From positions 310,001 through 374,000 of the forward strand of contig NZ_LMPU01000008.1 of assembly GCF_001423945.1 (NCBI RefSeq): 64,000 nucleotides of DNA. The letters run 5' to 3'. Made by a program: the position numbers and the translations under genes. Origin of the DNA: Pedobacter sp. Leaf194 (GTDB lineage Bacteria; Bacteroidota; Bacteroidia; Sphingobacteriales; Sphingobacteriaceae). This document shows, one piece after another, positions 44,603 to 54,725 of the stretch. Every line of letters starts with the position of its first letter. The first letter of the stretch is position 1. The notes under the pieces are model-generated. The model ran no database searches. It was not told the DNA's origin and saw nothing but the letters and a program-made list of their open reading frames with translations.

Positions 44603-44610
44603 CAAAGCTA
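44603..44610 (-). promoter_or_regulatory. Candidate -7 element of the Rrf2 gene
   Basis: TAGCTTTG on the minus strand is an exact -7 match 9 bp before the ATG, which would give an almost leaderless transcript. No -33 box was found. Confidence 0.45.
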
Positions 44611-44672
44611 ATAAAAGAATGTAATAATTAAAACAGCCTGCTTTTTGCCAAAGCCCGTCCTTTACCAATAAA

Positions 44673-44680
44673 TAATTTTG
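44673..44680 (+). promoter_or_regulatory. -7 element of the hybrid kinase gene
   Basis: TAATTTTG is an exact TAnnTTTG match 35 bp before the ATG at 44715. A TTTG lies further upstream at a non-standard 25-bp spacing. Confidence 0.45.
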
Positions 44681-44714
44681 CTATAAATACCTATATTTAA
44701 GGAAAAAAGTCCTG

Positions 44715-46499
44715 ATGTTCCAGCGTGTTAACTTGTTTAATATTCGAAACCGTAAAATTAGCATTGAATCGAAGTTATTTGCTTTGTTGTGCCTCTGCAT
44801 AATTATCGTATCTATTTCGAGCATAATTTTTAACCTGATAATTGGCCTCACTTTATTAAACGATTTATCAATCTTTTTCTTCATCCTGGTACACGCTACG
44901 TTTTATTATTATGCCCTGCAGGATAAAGTTTCGGAGGGTGGGCGGTTTTTCTACTTCATTTTTAATTGCGTTACCATGCTTCCCGCCTGGTTTTTAAATG
45001 GAGGGTCGGTTGGTTCTACACCGATTTTCCTGATTTTCTACTTAAGCGTTGCGGTATTGTCACTGAGTAATAAATTCAGAACCTGGTTTATTGTGCTGTT
45101 TATAACTACGGCTGGCTCCTGCATATTGCTTGAAAGCCTTTTTCCGACTTTGATTACGCCCTATCCCAGCGATTCGGCAAGAAACCTGGATCTGATTTTT
45201 GCTTTTCTGAACATCTCTTTTATGATGATTTTCATGCTTTTAGCATACAGGAATGTGCTCGACTATGAACGGCTCCTGCTTCTAAAAATTCAGCAAAGAT
45301 TGGAAACTTCGCAACAGGAACTGATTGTTGCCAAAGATACCGCAGAGGAAGCTACCGCAGCGAAATCAATTTTCCTTGCGAATATGAGTCACGAGATTAG
45401 AACGCCCCTTAACGGCATAATCGGCGCTTCGGAACTTTTAAAAATGACTACCCTTGATGATGAACAAACGCAATTGCTAAATACGCTACAGGCCAGCAAT
45501 AGCATAATGGTAGACATTGTGAACGATTTGCTCGATATTTCCAGAATTGAGGCGAATAAAATGGAGATTCACAGGCATCCGTTTAACTTAAGAAAATCAT
45601 TAACCGACGTTGAAAATATTACTAAACCGTTGGTAAAAAATAAGGGTTTGCATTGTTCAATTACGATTGATAACGACTTGCCTTCAACCATTATAACTGA
45701 TGAAATTAAATACAAGCAGATACTTATCAACCTCTTAAGCAACGCTATAAAATTTACGGAACGTGGTCAAATCAATTTAGAAGTTAAGTACGAAAGCATT
45801 AACGGAAAAGCACTGCTAACATCAACGGTAACAGACACGGGCATTGGCATTAATAAAGACGACATGCAAAAGCTATTTCTACCGTTCTCTCAAATAAACC
45901 CATCGCTAACCCGCAAATTTGGTGGTGCCGGCTTAGGACTCGTAATCTGTAGAAAACTGGCCGAAATGATGGGTGGCAATATTTCTGCCTCGAGCGAAAT
46001 TGATAAAGGCTCTAAATTTACTTTGCGTATTCCGGTTGAAAGTTATAATGAGAACGAGGCGGTTAAAAGTAATTCAATAAGAAACAAAAAGATCATACCG
46101 GATGCGGGAATAAAAATTTTAATTGCTGAAGATAATATCTTCAACCAGGTTATAACATCAAAGATGCTGCAAAAATCCGGATATAATTTCGCGGTCGTGA
46201 GCAACGGCATTGAAGCGGTGAAGCAGGCTCAGGAATCGCATTTTAATATCGTTTTGATGGACATGCAAATGCCCGAAATGGACGGCATAACGGCAACGCT
46301 TGAGATTCTGAGACATTATGAAATTAAAAACCTACCGGCTCCAATTATAATCGGGTGCACAGCCAATGCCATGGAAAGTGATAAAAACACCTGTTTAAAT
46401 GCAGGAATGAAAGATTTTTTAGCGAAGCCTTTTACCCTGGATGAACTCCGTACCCTGATGATAAAATGGACCAAGGCGGAAAAAAAAAGCCTAAAATAA
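44715..46499 (+). CDS. Hybrid sensor histidine kinase with receiver domain
   Basis: This 594-residue membrane kinase has about six N-terminal helices (from [20 protein letters not shown] to [19 protein letters not shown]) without a large extracellular domain. A short coiled coil ([25 protein letters not shown]) is followed by the HisKA box [23 protein letters not shown], the ATPase domain ([41 protein letters not shown]) and a C-terminal receiver with phospho-acceptor Asp in [14 protein letters not shown]. No DNA-binding domain or phosphotransfer domain is attached, and no cognate regulator is adjacent. Confidence 0.9.
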   Translation: MFQRVNLFNIRNRKISIESKLFALLCLCIIIVSISSIIFNLIIGLTLLNDLSIFFFILVHATFYYYALQDKVSEGGRFFYFIFNCVTMLPAWFLNGGSVGSTPIFLIFYLSVAVLSLSNKFRTWFIVLFITTAGSCILLESLFPTLITPYPSDSARNLDLIFAFLNISFMMIFMLLAYRNVLDYERLLLLKIQQRLETSQQELIVAKDTAEEATAAKSIFLANMSHEIRTPLNGIIGASELLKMTTLDDEQTQLLNTLQASNSIMVDIVNDLLDISRIEANKMEIHRHPFNLRKSLTDVENITKPLVKNKGLHCSITIDNDLPSTIITDEIKYKQILINLLSNAIKFTERGQINLEVKYESINGKALLTSTVTDTGIGINKDDMQKLFLPFSQINPSLTRKFGGAGLGLVICRKLAEMMGGNISASSEIDKGSKFTLRIPVESYNENEAVKSNSIRNKKIIPDAGIKILIAEDNIFNQVITSKMLQKSGYNFAVVSNGIEAVKQAQESHFNIVLMDMQMPEMDGITATLEILRHYEIKNLPAPIIIGCTANAMESDKNTCLNAGMKDFLAKPFTLDELRTLMIKWTKAEKKSLK

Positions 46500-46586
46500 T
46501 CAAGCAACAGTAAAAAAAATCGGTTACAAAACCATCTGCCCAATTATCCTGTCTTTTAAATTTACTTTTACCAAAAATAATTTTTG

Positions 46587-47828
46587 ATGAAACGGAGATT
46601 TAATATCCTGCCAATACTAGTATTTGTCGCATTTTTTGTACTCATAAACGCCTACATTTTATCAGGTCTTGAAACCATAATCCACTCCAAACTTCTTACA
46701 CCTGTGTTCTGGATTTTTATCGCTCTATTGGTGGCGGCATTAGCGATAACCATTAGAAGGGTGCGTGGAAGCGGCGGAATGGATAAATACTTCCAAATTG
46801 TTATCCACTTGTTCCTCGTTGTATTTGTTGCCGAATTAATTTTTGCCATATTTCTCTTTATCGGGGACATTTACAGAACCGTGCTGGCGATTACCTCAAA
46901 TTTCCAAACAGCCGGTTTTAATTGGCTGGCCAGAAGTACCGCCTGGGTAGACTTTTCTTTGGTGATGTTTAGTTTCACAGTTCTACTCTTTATATACGGT
47001 ATCACGCGTGGTAAATATGCTTACAGGGTGATAAAACACACACTATACTTTGATGATTTACCAAAAAGCTTCGATGGTTTTACCCTTACGCAGATATCGG
47101 ATGTGCATGCAGGAAGTTTTACCAACCCAAAAGCGGTACAAAAAGGCATTGATTTAATTAATGCACAAAAAAGTGATTTATTCGTTTTTACGGGCGATTT
47201 AGTGAACAACGCCTCATCAGAAATTGTGCCTTACATTGGGCACTTTTCACAAATTAAAGCGCCGTTTGGGCAATACTCAGTTTTAGGCAATCACGATTAT
47301 GGCGACTATATTAAATGGCCCACAGAAGCAGATAAGGTGAAAAATCTTCAGCAGCTAAAGGCTTACCATGCCGATTTAGGATTTAAACTCTTACTTGATG
47401 AGCATGTAGAACTTACTAAAAACGGTCAGAAGATTATCCTAGCAGGTGTAGAGAACTGGGGCATCGGTTTCGGTGAACGGGGAGATTTAAAGAAAGCACT
47501 TTCGAATACCGAACCAAATGACTTCAAAATTTTGCTTTCTCATGATCCATCGCATTGGGATGCGCAGGTGAAAGAATTTCCATCGAAAATACAATTAACA
47601 CTAGCCGGACACACACATGGCATGCAGTTTGGAATCGAAGCTTTCGGCATAAAATGGAGCCCGGTGAAATATCGCTACAAACACTGGGCTGGCTTAAAGA
47701 CTGAAAACGATAGATATTTAAACATTAATCGTGGATTTGGTTTTCTCGGTTTTTCAGGGCGGGTAGGTATCTGGCCAGAAATTACGGTTATCGAATTGAA
47801 ATGTAAGCAAGCTTCAGCTTCACGCTAA
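46587..47828 (+). CDS. Membrane-anchored metallophosphoesterase
   Basis: The protein has four N-terminal helices and a C-terminal calcineurin-like phosphoesterase domain from about residue 150. Dimetal-site motifs are in order: QISDVHAGS, FTGDLVNN, VLGNHDYGD, LLSHDPSHW and LAGHTHGMQ. The family (YaeI/YkuE-like) includes enzymes acting on UDP-diacylglucosamine or other phosphodiesters; the substrate is not evident here. The ATG at 46587 is preferred to the TTG one codon upstream. It follows the hybrid kinase gene by 87 bp. Confidence 0.87.
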   Translation: MKRRFNILPILVFVAFFVLINAYILSGLETIIHSKLLTPVFWIFIALLVAALAITIRRVRGSGGMDKYFQIVIHLFLVVFVAELIFAIFLFIGDIYRTVLAITSNFQTAGFNWLARSTAWVDFSLVMFSFTVLLFIYGITRGKYAYRVIKHTLYFDDLPKSFDGFTLTQISDVHAGSFTNPKAVQKGIDLINAQKSDLFVFTGDLVNNASSEIVPYIGHFSQIKAPFGQYSVLGNHDYGDYIKWPTEADKVKNLQQLKAYHADLGFKLLLDEHVELTKNGQKIILAGVENWGIGFGERGDLKKALSNTEPNDFKILLSHDPSHWDAQVKEFPSKIQLTLAGHTHGMQFGIEAFGIKWSPVKYRYKHWAGLKTENDRYLNINRGFGFLGFSGRVGIWPEITVIELKCKQASASR

Positions 47829-47947
47829 ACTCAACGAATTAACATCGAATCCTCAAATTTTAGTATTGTAAGTAGCGACTTATTAAATTTATCGTTCAAA
47901 TTTTCTTTAATTTGAAAAAGGAATAAGTAAAAAAAAACATAGAGTAA

Positions 47948-48943
47948 ATGAGCACTATAGATTTATCGGGACGCTACGAATCAATGACTTATCGCAGGTG
48001 CGGAAAAAGCGGACTAAAATTGCCTGCCCTATCGCTAGGTTTGTGGCACAATTTCGGGCATGTAAATGTATTTGAGAACAGCAAAAAACTTATAGAAACT
48101 GCTTTTAGCAGAGGCATAACACATTTCGATTTAGCGAATAACTATGGGCCGCCTCCGGGTTCTGCAGAAGAAACTTTTGGAAAAATTTTACACGAGAATT
48201 TTAAAAGCTATCGTGATGAGATGATTATTTCCTCAAAAGCAGGCTACAAAATGTGGGATGGTCCTTATGGCGAATGGGGTTCAAAAAAATACCTGGTTTC
48301 GAGTCTCGATCAGAGTCTGAAAAGAATGAAAATCGACTATGTCGACATTTTTTACCACCATCGCCCCGACCCGGAAACTCCATTAGAAGAAACAATGGCT
48401 ACGCTGAGTTTGATGGTGCAGCAGGGAAAGGCATTGTACGTTGGCATTTCAAATTATGAGGCAAGCGATGCACAAAAAGCATTTAAAATGCTTGAAGAGA
48501 TGGGAACATCCTGTTTAATTCATCAGCCAAAATATTCAATGTTCGAACGCTGGGTCGAAGATGGATTAATGGATGTGTTGGCAGAAAATGGTGTTGGCTG
48601 CATCCCCTTTTCGCCTTTAGCTCAAGGCTTGCTTACCGATAAATATCTCCATGGAATACCGGCTGATTCACGCGTGGCTACGAGCGGCGTTTTTTTAAAC
48701 GAAAGCAATTTAACAAGCGAAAAGCTGGCAATAATTGCCAGGCTTAATGAAGTTGCTGCTACAAGAAATCAAAAGCTTGCACACATGGCAATCGCTTGGC
48801 TGCTTAAAGATGAACGGGTAACATCGGTATTAATTGGCGCCAGTAAACCTGAACAAATCACGGATTCTATCAAAGCGCTGGATAACATTGTGTTCAGCGA
48901 TGCGGAGCTTGCAAAAATTGATGCAATTTTATCAGGCAAATAA
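47948..48943 (+). CDS. Aldo/keto reductase, YghZ-like (L-glyceraldehyde 3-phosphate reductase type)
   Basis: This 331-residue NADPH-dependent reductase has a TIM-barrel fold. The catalytic tetrad is visible as Asp/Tyr in HFDLANNYGPPPGSAEE, Lys in ISSKAGYKMW and His in FYHHRPDPETP. The phosphate/NADP end is VLIGASKPEQI. The PPGSAEETFG, KAGYKMWDGPYGEWGS and HQPKYSMFERWVE stretches are typical of the YghZ/GpR group, which detoxifies L-glyceraldehyde 3-phosphate and methylglyoxal. It shares a bidirectional terminator with the convergent galM gene. Confidence 0.9.
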   Translation: MSTIDLSGRYESMTYRRCGKSGLKLPALSLGLWHNFGHVNVFENSKKLIETAFSRGITHFDLANNYGPPPGSAEETFGKILHENFKSYRDEMIISSKAGYKMWDGPYGEWGSKKYLVSSLDQSLKRMKIDYVDIFYHHRPDPETPLEETMATLSLMVQQGKALYVGISNYEASDAQKAFKMLEEMGTSCLIHQPKYSMFERWVEDGLMDVLAENGVGCIPFSPLAQGLLTDKYLHGIPADSRVATSGVFLNESNLTSEKLAIIARLNEVAATRNQKLAHMAIAWLLKDERVTSVLIGASKPEQITDSIKALDNIVFSDAELAKIDAILSGK

Positions 48944-48946
48944 TAA

Positions 48947-48983
48947 AAAAGGCTATCAAAATGTTTTGATAGCCTTTAATTTT
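48947..48983. terminator. Bidirectional terminator between the aldo/keto reductase and galM genes
   Basis: A 14-bp perfect stem (AAAGGCTATCAAAA with TTTTGATAGCCTTT) has A/T-rich flanks on both sides; the T run is stronger on the minus strand. Confidence 0.9.
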
Positions 48984-48994
48984 GCATTAAGCTC

Positions 48995-50164
48995 CTATTT
49001 CGAAAACTTGTAAATAGAACTTGTTTTATAAATCTGCTTTGGCTTTAATGTGGTTGTTGGAAACTGCGGCTGGTTTGGCGAATCTGGAAAGTGTTGTGTT
49101 TCCATACAAAAAGCGGTTCTGAAATCGTCTTTAGCGCCAGTTTTAAAAGTGTTTTTAGCTTGCATGAAGTTACCACTGTAAAACTGCAAGCCTGGTTCTT
49201 GAGTATACACGTCCATAACAATGCCCGACTTATCGCCTGTTGCCGTGGCTGCGTGAAACATCCCTGCTGCAGCTGTTTTATTTAAAACGAAATTATGATC
49301 GTACCCTTTACCATTTTTCAACTGGTCGTTTTGTTCGTTTATAGCTAAACCAATTGCTTTTTCTTTAGTGAAATCGAAAGGCGTTCCTGCAACTTTTTCA
49401 ATTTTTCCGGTCGGAATCAACGAAGAATCCACCGGTGTGTAGCCGTCGGCATAAATTTTTACCTTATGGTTTAGGATGTCTCCACTGCCTTCTCCATTTA
49501 AATTAAAGAATGCGTGGTTTGTTAAATTCACCACTGTGTTTTTATCTGTTGTTGCCAGATAATCAATTTTCAATTCGTTATCATCTGTTAAACTGTAGGT
49601 CACCTTCACATCCAAATTGCCAGGAAAACCTTCTTCCATGTCTTTAGAGTAGTAATGAAATTCTACTGCATGATCATTTAGTTGTTTAGCATCCCAAGCA
49701 ACATACTGGTAACCCTTCTTGCCACCATGTAATGTATTTGCGCCATTATTTGTAAATAACTTATATTCCTTGCCATCAAGCGTAAATTTACCCTTTGCAA
49801 TTCGGTTGCCAAATCTTCCAATAGTCGCTCCAAAATAGGGCTCTGTCGATTTTTCGTAACCGCTGAGGCTTCCAAAGCCAACAACAACATCAGTCAGATT
49901 CCCATTTTTGTCAGGAACAAGCAAACTAATTAAACGGCCTCCATAATTCGTAAAAACAGCTTTCGCATGGTTGGCATTTTCCAGCGTATATAAACCAACT
50001 TTTACGCCATCAATTTCACTATTAAATGAATCAGCGGCAAGCGTAACAATTTTTTTTGCATCATGTGAGACACCATCTGCTCCTGTTTTTTTGCTTTCTG
50101 AATTGCATGAGGACAGTAAGATAGCTAAGGCAAGAATTTTGAGAAAAGGAAATTTGATATTCAT
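48995..50164 (-). CDS. galM: Aldose 1-epimerase (mutarotase), lipoprotein form
   Basis: GalM interconverts the alpha and beta anomers of aldohexoses. The 389-residue protein has a lipoprotein signal (MNIKFPFLKILALAILLSSC), so the enzyme is anchored outside the cytoplasm. Family motifs are GRFGNRIAKGKFTLDGKEY, NNGANTLHGGKKGY, VVNLTNHAFFNLNGEGSGD with the catalytic His, YDHNFVLNK, and the C-terminal catalytic Glu in FCMETQHFPDSPNQPQFP. It is a single gene ending in the shared terminator. A periplasmic mutarotase suits use of external sugars. Confidence 0.92.
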   Translation of the reverse strand: MNIKFPFLKILALAILLSSCNSESKKTGADGVSHDAKKIVTLAADSFNSEIDGVKVGLYTLENANHAKAVFTNYGGRLISLLVPDKNGNLTDVVVGFGSLSGYEKSTEPYFGATIGRFGNRIAKGKFTLDGKEYKLFTNNGANTLHGGKKGYQYVAWDAKQLNDHAVEFHYYSKDMEEGFPGNLDVKVTYSLTDDNELKIDYLATTDKNTVVNLTNHAFFNLNGEGSGDILNHKVKIYADGYTPVDSSLIPTGKIEKVAGTPFDFTKEKAIGLAINEQNDQLKNGKGYDHNFVLNKTAAAGMFHAATATGDKSGIVMDVYTQEPGLQFYSGNFMQAKNTFKTGAKDDFRTAFCMETQHFPDSPNQPQFPTTTLKPKQIYKTSSIYKFSK

Positions 50165-50309
50165 AACACGGATATTTGATTTACAATAAAGCTATTAAAT
50201 CGTTTTAGTATAACAAGGCAACTAAAGAAAATATTTTTAATTTTTTTCTGAAAGCTCGAAACTAAACGAGATTTCACGATGTTATCTAGAATAGATTAAC
50301 CAATTTATT

Positions 50310-50510
50310 ATGATGAGCCAGAAAATCACGCTAAACCACGATGATGAATTTATTTACGTAGCAGAAGAACAGGATAGAAACTATTGGGCCGCAAGACTTG
50401 GGGTAAGCATTGAAACTTTAAAATCTGCAATTAGGGCAAGTAGAAGCACTGCCCTTGAAAGCGTAAAAAATTATCTTTCAGAAAAAGGAAAAGTAATTTA
50501 TTCAGAGTAA
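50310..50510 (+). CDS. DUF3606 family small protein
   Basis: This 66-residue cytoplasmic protein has the DUF3606 pattern: a short strand region (KITLNHDDEF), then YWAARLGVSIETLKSAIRASRSTALESVKNYL. The family has no known function and looks like a compact helical, possibly DNA- or protein-binding, domain. Two ATGs in tandem (50310 and 50313) begin the frame. It is followed by a strong terminator shared with the convergent kinase gene. Confidence 0.82.
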   Translation: MMSQKITLNHDDEFIYVAEEQDRNYWAARLGVSIETLKSAIRASRSTALESVKNYLSEKGKVIYSE

Positions 50511-50523
50511 TATCAACATTGCT

Positions 50524-50566
50524 AAAATGCTAAATGAAAATATCAATTCCCCATTTAGCATTTTCT
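50524..50566. terminator. Terminator between the DUF3606 and large kinase genes
   Basis: A 13-bp perfect stem, AAAATGCTAAATG with CATTTAGCATTTT, is followed on the plus strand by CTTTAGTTTT. It sits against the stop codon of the convergent kinase gene and probably serves both. Confidence 0.85.
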
Positions 50567-53500
50567 TTAGTTTTCATCTTCATCAGGAAATTCTTCCCTT
50601 AGTTTTGCGATAACCTGCTGTATAACTAAATCTGTTTGTTTTAATGATGCAGGCAATGAAATATCATCAATCTTTTCTCTTCCCACATGCTCTATATCAC
50701 GAATAACCTTTTGTAACGGGCTAATGTTCAGGTTATCGATATTTGATTTCAGTTTGTGTGCGATTGCACCCATTTGCTCCAAATCGTTTGCGTGGTAAGC
50801 ATCAATCATTTCCTTCACCGTTAAAGGTGTTTGCTCGCAAAACATATCTACCATCTTTCTTACAAATGGTTCCCTACCCTTACTAATGGTTCTTAAACCT
50901 GCTAAATCGTAGAGCGTCTCATTCTGTTGTGTTGGTGCCTGTTCCATTTCTACTTTGTTAGGTTGCTGTTCACCGCCGGGTAAAATCCATTTGTCGATGG
51001 TTTTTAGAAACTGTTCTTCGTTAATCGGCTTCGTAATGTAATCGTTCATGCCCGCAGCAATGCATTTTTCACGCTCGCCTTTAATTGCAGAAGCCGTTAA
51101 TGCAATAATTGGAATATTATTACCCGATTGTCGCAGTTTTTTTGTGGTTTCGTAGCCATTCATCACCGGCATTTGGATGTCCATAAGTATTACATCGAAG
51201 TTTTCCCGCGAAACCATGTCTAAAGCAATTTCTCCATTTTCTGCCACCATAACTGTCGCACCATAATCGAGCAAAAGAATAGAGGCAACAAGCCGGTTCA
51301 GGTCGTTGTCATCAGTAACCAAAATTTTCTTACCAACTAAAAACTCTTCGCTAAACGTGGTCTCCGCTTTCTCCGGCATGTCATCCGACTCACCTTTCTG
51401 CAGTTCCAAAACAAACGAAATGGTTGAACCAACTCCTTTCGTGCTCTCTACAAATATTTCTCCGCCCATTTGCTCAATAAGCTCTCTGCAAATGCTCATG
51501 CCCAAGCCTGTGCCGCCATACTTGCGGCTAACAGATTCATTTTCCTGACTAAATTTATCGAAAAGGTGCTCCACAAAGGCGGCGTCCATACCAATCCCCG
51601 TATCAACTACCGATACATGTATAACCTGAGACCCTGGTTTATCGGCAATAACCCTACAAATCAAATCTACCGAACCCTTTTCTGTAAATTTTACTGCGTT
51701 TGTCATTAAATTCAGTAACACCTGATTGAGGCGGTAAGGGTCGCCAATTAAAACAGGTGCAATGTTTCCGTCGAAATGAAAGTTATTTAAGTCCAGCCCT
51801 TTTTCTTCGCCTTTATGCGTTATTACCTGCATCGCATTTTGCAGTACATCGATAAAATTAAAGCCGATATTTTCTAAACTCAGTTTTCCTGCATCGATTT
51901 TTGAAAGGTCGAGCACATCATTAATGATGACCAGTAAACTTTTTGAAGCTGTATGTATGGTTTCCAGGTAAAACTCCTGTTGTGGCTCGAGATTGGTTTT
52001 TGCCAGCTGGTTGGCCATACTCATAATCGCATTCATCGGGGTTCTAATCTCATGGCTCATATTTGCCAGAAATATCTCTTTTGAATGTGCCGATTGTTCT
52101 GCTTCTATCCTCGCTTCTACCAGGTCGGTTTCCTGCGTCTTTTGGTCAGTAATATCGAGATGTATGCCTATCGAGCCTACAAGTTCTGCCTTATCGTTAT
52201 AACGTGGGGCGCCACTTATGAGCCACCATTTTGTATCGCCGTTCTTGTCCCTTGTTTCTACCTCATAAGCATCTGCAAGGCCTTTTTCCCGTATCTTTTG
52301 CTTGTCCCGCTCCAAATTCGCATTATCGCCGAATAAAAACAACTCGGCAGATTTTTTGCCAATTAATTCAGGCATCGAATAACCACTCATGTAGCAAAAA
52401 CTATTGTTTGCGTAAGTAATTTTGCCGTCGTTATCAACCTCGAGCAAGCCCAGCTTCATATTTGCTAATATGCTCCTATATTTTTCTTCGTTGATTCTTA
52501 AAGATTCCTCAATACTTTTCCGCTCTGTTATATCAGCCATGAAGCCGGTAAAAATTTTCGCATCATTCTGGTCGGTATACGAATATGAGGAATGTACTGC
52601 ATACCAGCGGGTGCTTAAACCTGGAATGGTGATTTCTGATTCATCATAAAAGGGTTCAAGCGTATTTCTACTGTGCTGTTGCTTTATATTAATGCGCTCC
52701 TGATCCAAAGGCGCAATGTATTTCTGATTCCAGAATTCATCCGGAGTAATACCAAAAACCCGTTTAATTGCCGGACTTATATAACGCAAACCATCTGACC
52801 CGTCTGCCCGGTATTCGTATTCGTAAATAACACCCGGAATATTTTCGGATAGCGATTTAAATTGTTTAACGCGTTGTTCCAGTTCCTGCTCGGTTTGCTT
52901 TATAGGCGTTATGTCTGTGTGTGTGCCCACAACACGCAACGGCCTGCCTTGCTCATCCTTCTCGATAACAACGCCACGATCCAACACCCATTTTATGTCG
53001 CCGTTTTTATGTAGAATACGATATTCTTCATTGTGCGAATCTATTTGTCCGCGTCTGTATTGTTTAAAATTCGAAAGTAACAGGTGGAAATCATCTTTAT
53101 GCACCCTGTCCCACCAGTTAGAGTCGCCCTGCTCAAATTCATTGCCTGTATATCCCCAGAAATCATTATTTGTTTTTGAAAAAAAGGTTTTTCCGGTAAC
53201 AAAATCATGTTCCCAAACATTTCCTATTTTTTCTAAAGCTATCCTAAACCGGTTTTCTGAGTCTTTGAGTCGTTCCTGAGCTTCTTTCTCGTTTGTAATG
53301 TCTTCTATGAGTGCAAAAAAGCCGGTAAGTTCCTGATTGTGGTTGTGGATTGGCTGGCCTTTAATTCTTGCCCAATACGGCATTCCGGATTTTGAGTAGT
53401 TGTAAATGTCGGCATTGAAGGCCTCGCCACGGGTAACGCAGGCGTTTAAATAATTTAAAGTATCCTGACTGGTTAACGGCCCATGCAGCAAATGCTCCGC

Positions 53501-54016
53501 TTTTTTACCAACGGCCTCGTCAAAAGTGTAGCCCGTCATATTGGTGAAACTTTGATTCACCCAGGTAATTATATCGTTGTTATCGGTTATAATAACGGTA
53601 TTTGTATTTACCTCAGCAATCTGAGATAAAATTAAGAGCTGCTCTTTTTGGTCTTTCGAGGCTTGCTTTTGCCTGTTGATAAGTTCCAGATCTTTACAAC
53701 TATTACCTGCAAATAAAAAGGTTTTTTCGTTGTCAAAATACTCTAAAAAACCCGAAAGCAATAAGGTAGAATCTCCTTTTGAAATTAATTCTATCTGCCG
53801 GCCAACAAATGATCTGAAAACTTCGGCCTCGTTTTGAGTGCTATGGATATTATTTATCGAAAACAGCTCGAAAAGCGGTTGGTTTATGTTTTGTAAAATG
53901 AAAGATTCCAGGCCGATTCCATAAGATTCTACAACCAGGTCTTGACTGATAATCAGGTGATAAGGAAAAAGACGGTTTAATTGATCTTGGTTAATTGGCA
54001 ACAGGGACACACTCAT
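50567..54016 (-). CDS. Multi-PAS hybrid histidine kinase with HNOBA-like N-terminus, receiver and HPt
   Basis: This 1149-residue soluble phosphorelay protein begins, at residues 15-112, with a domain resembling the HNOBA (H-NOX-associated) PAS domain of NO-responsive cyclases (LFPYHLIISQDLVVESYGIGL, then FVGRQIELISKGDSTLLLSG). Four PAS/PAC units follow (about 130-630). Next are HisKA ([23 protein letters not shown]), HATPase (NLMTNAVKFTEKG, DTGIGMD, GGTGLGMSICRELIEQMGG), a receiver (ILMDIQMPVMNGYETTKKLR) and a C-terminal HPt with His in GAIAHKLKSNIDNL. There are no membrane segments. It is monocistronic; the regulator receiving the phosphate is unknown. Confidence 0.9.
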   Translation of the reverse strand: MSVSLLPINQDQLNRLFPYHLIISQDLVVESYGIGLESFILQNINQPLFELFSINNIHSTQNEAEVFRSFVGRQIELISKGDSTLLLSGFLEYFDNEKTFLFAGNSCKDLELINRQKQASKDQKEQLLILSQIAEVNTNTVIITDNNDIITWVNQSFTNMTGYTFDEAVGKKAEHLLHGPLTSQDTLNYLNACVTRGEAFNADIYNYSKSGMPYWARIKGQPIHNHNQELTGFFALIEDITNEKEAQERLKDSENRFRIALEKIGNVWEHDFVTGKTFFSKTNNDFWGYTGNEFEQGDSNWWDRVHKDDFHLLLSNFKQYRRGQIDSHNEEYRILHKNGDIKWVLDRGVVIEKDEQGRPLRVVGTHTDITPIKQTEQELEQRVKQFKSLSENIPGVIYEYEYRADGSDGLRYISPAIKRVFGITPDEFWNQKYIAPLDQERINIKQQHSRNTLEPFYDESEITIPGLSTRWYAVHSSYSYTDQNDAKIFTGFMADITERKSIEESLRINEEKYRSILANMKLGLLEVDNDGKITYANNSFCYMSGYSMPELIGKKSAELFLFGDNANLERDKQKIREKGLADAYEVETRDKNGDTKWWLISGAPRYNDKAELVGSIGIHLDITDQKTQETDLVEARIEAEQSAHSKEIFLANMSHEIRTPMNAIMSMANQLAKTNLEPQQEFYLETIHTASKSLLVIINDVLDLSKIDAGKLSLENIGFNFIDVLQNAMQVITHKGEEKGLDLNNFHFDGNIAPVLIGDPYRLNQVLLNLMTNAVKFTEKGSVDLICRVIADKPGSQVIHVSVVDTGIGMDAAFVEHLFDKFSQENESVSRKYGGTGLGMSICRELIEQMGGEIFVESTKGVGSTISFVLELQKGESDDMPEKAETTFSEEFLVGKKILVTDDNDLNRLVASILLLDYGATVMVAENGEIALDMVSRENFDVILMDIQMPVMNGYETTKKLRQSGNNIPIIALTASAIKGEREKCIAAGMNDYITKPINEEQFLKTIDKWILPGGEQQPNKVEMEQAPTQQNETLYDLAGLRTISKGREPFVRKMVDMFCEQTPLTVKEMIDAYHANDLEQMGAIAHKLKSNIDNLNISPLQKVIRDIEHVGREKIDDISLPASLKQTDLVIQQVIAKLREEFPDEDEN

Positions 54017-54725
54017 ATTTTCAATGATAATTTAATAGTTCGAGGACTGGCCTCGAAGAGAGTTTACATTTAGTGATGATCGTTATGCTTTCAAATAACA
54101 CAAGTCAAATATCCAAATGCGTTAAAAGAAATTTAAAGATATGTGTTTAATATCTAAATTTATAAACTGAGAATAACTTTCGGCCCATCTAATCGATATT
54201 AAATAAGTTTTTTGGCCATTTCGTCTAAAAAAACGTAAATAAAGGTTGGTTAGTGTTGCATCAAGGATTATGAATAGGCATTTCGTCAAAAAAAAAAATT
54301 TTATACTTATTATTAAGGAAAATAGATTTGTATTTAGCAAGCTTTTTTATATCATTGCACAAATATCATCACCTGTTTTTGCTTTCTAAATTTTTTGCCT
54401 CAACTGGCAGCATTACAAGTGTAGAAATACATTTGTAATTTTAGAGATAGAACTTGGTTTTTGTTAAATCCCAAACAGTAAATGAACCCTATTTTTGTCC
54501 CTATTCTGAAAACAATACTCCGAAAGTTACGCTTGCCAGGCATTGGGCCTTTTCAACATAACTTTCTGCTTCAAAACTTTTGCTATACGGTTGCATCATT
54601 TTCCGATAATGAACAGCTATCGCGGACATTTTAGGTCACAAAAAAATAAACATAATCCGTTATTAAAAAACTTAACAGGCGCTTTTTACGTTATAATAGC
54701 TATTGTTTAAACAACGTTCCAAAAA
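54017..54725. other. 709-bp intergenic region with orphan promoter-like motifs
   Basis: This long A/T-rich gap separates the divergent kinase and receiver genes. Exact -7 motifs occur on the plus strand at 54323-54330 (TAGATTTG) and 54428-54435 (TACATTTG), far from the next gene. At 54602-54615 the minus strand reads TGTTCATTATCGGA, identical to part of the activator site at 23741, and the plus strand has CGGACATTTT at 54623-54632. No coding sequence or RNA fold was recognised. Confidence 0.4.

Noticed and set aside
54120..54340. A 72-codon minus-strand frame in the long gap before the receiver gene
   Set aside because: The composition is that of A/T-rich non-coding DNA with poly-Phe/Lys stretches, and no promoter or family resemblance supports it.
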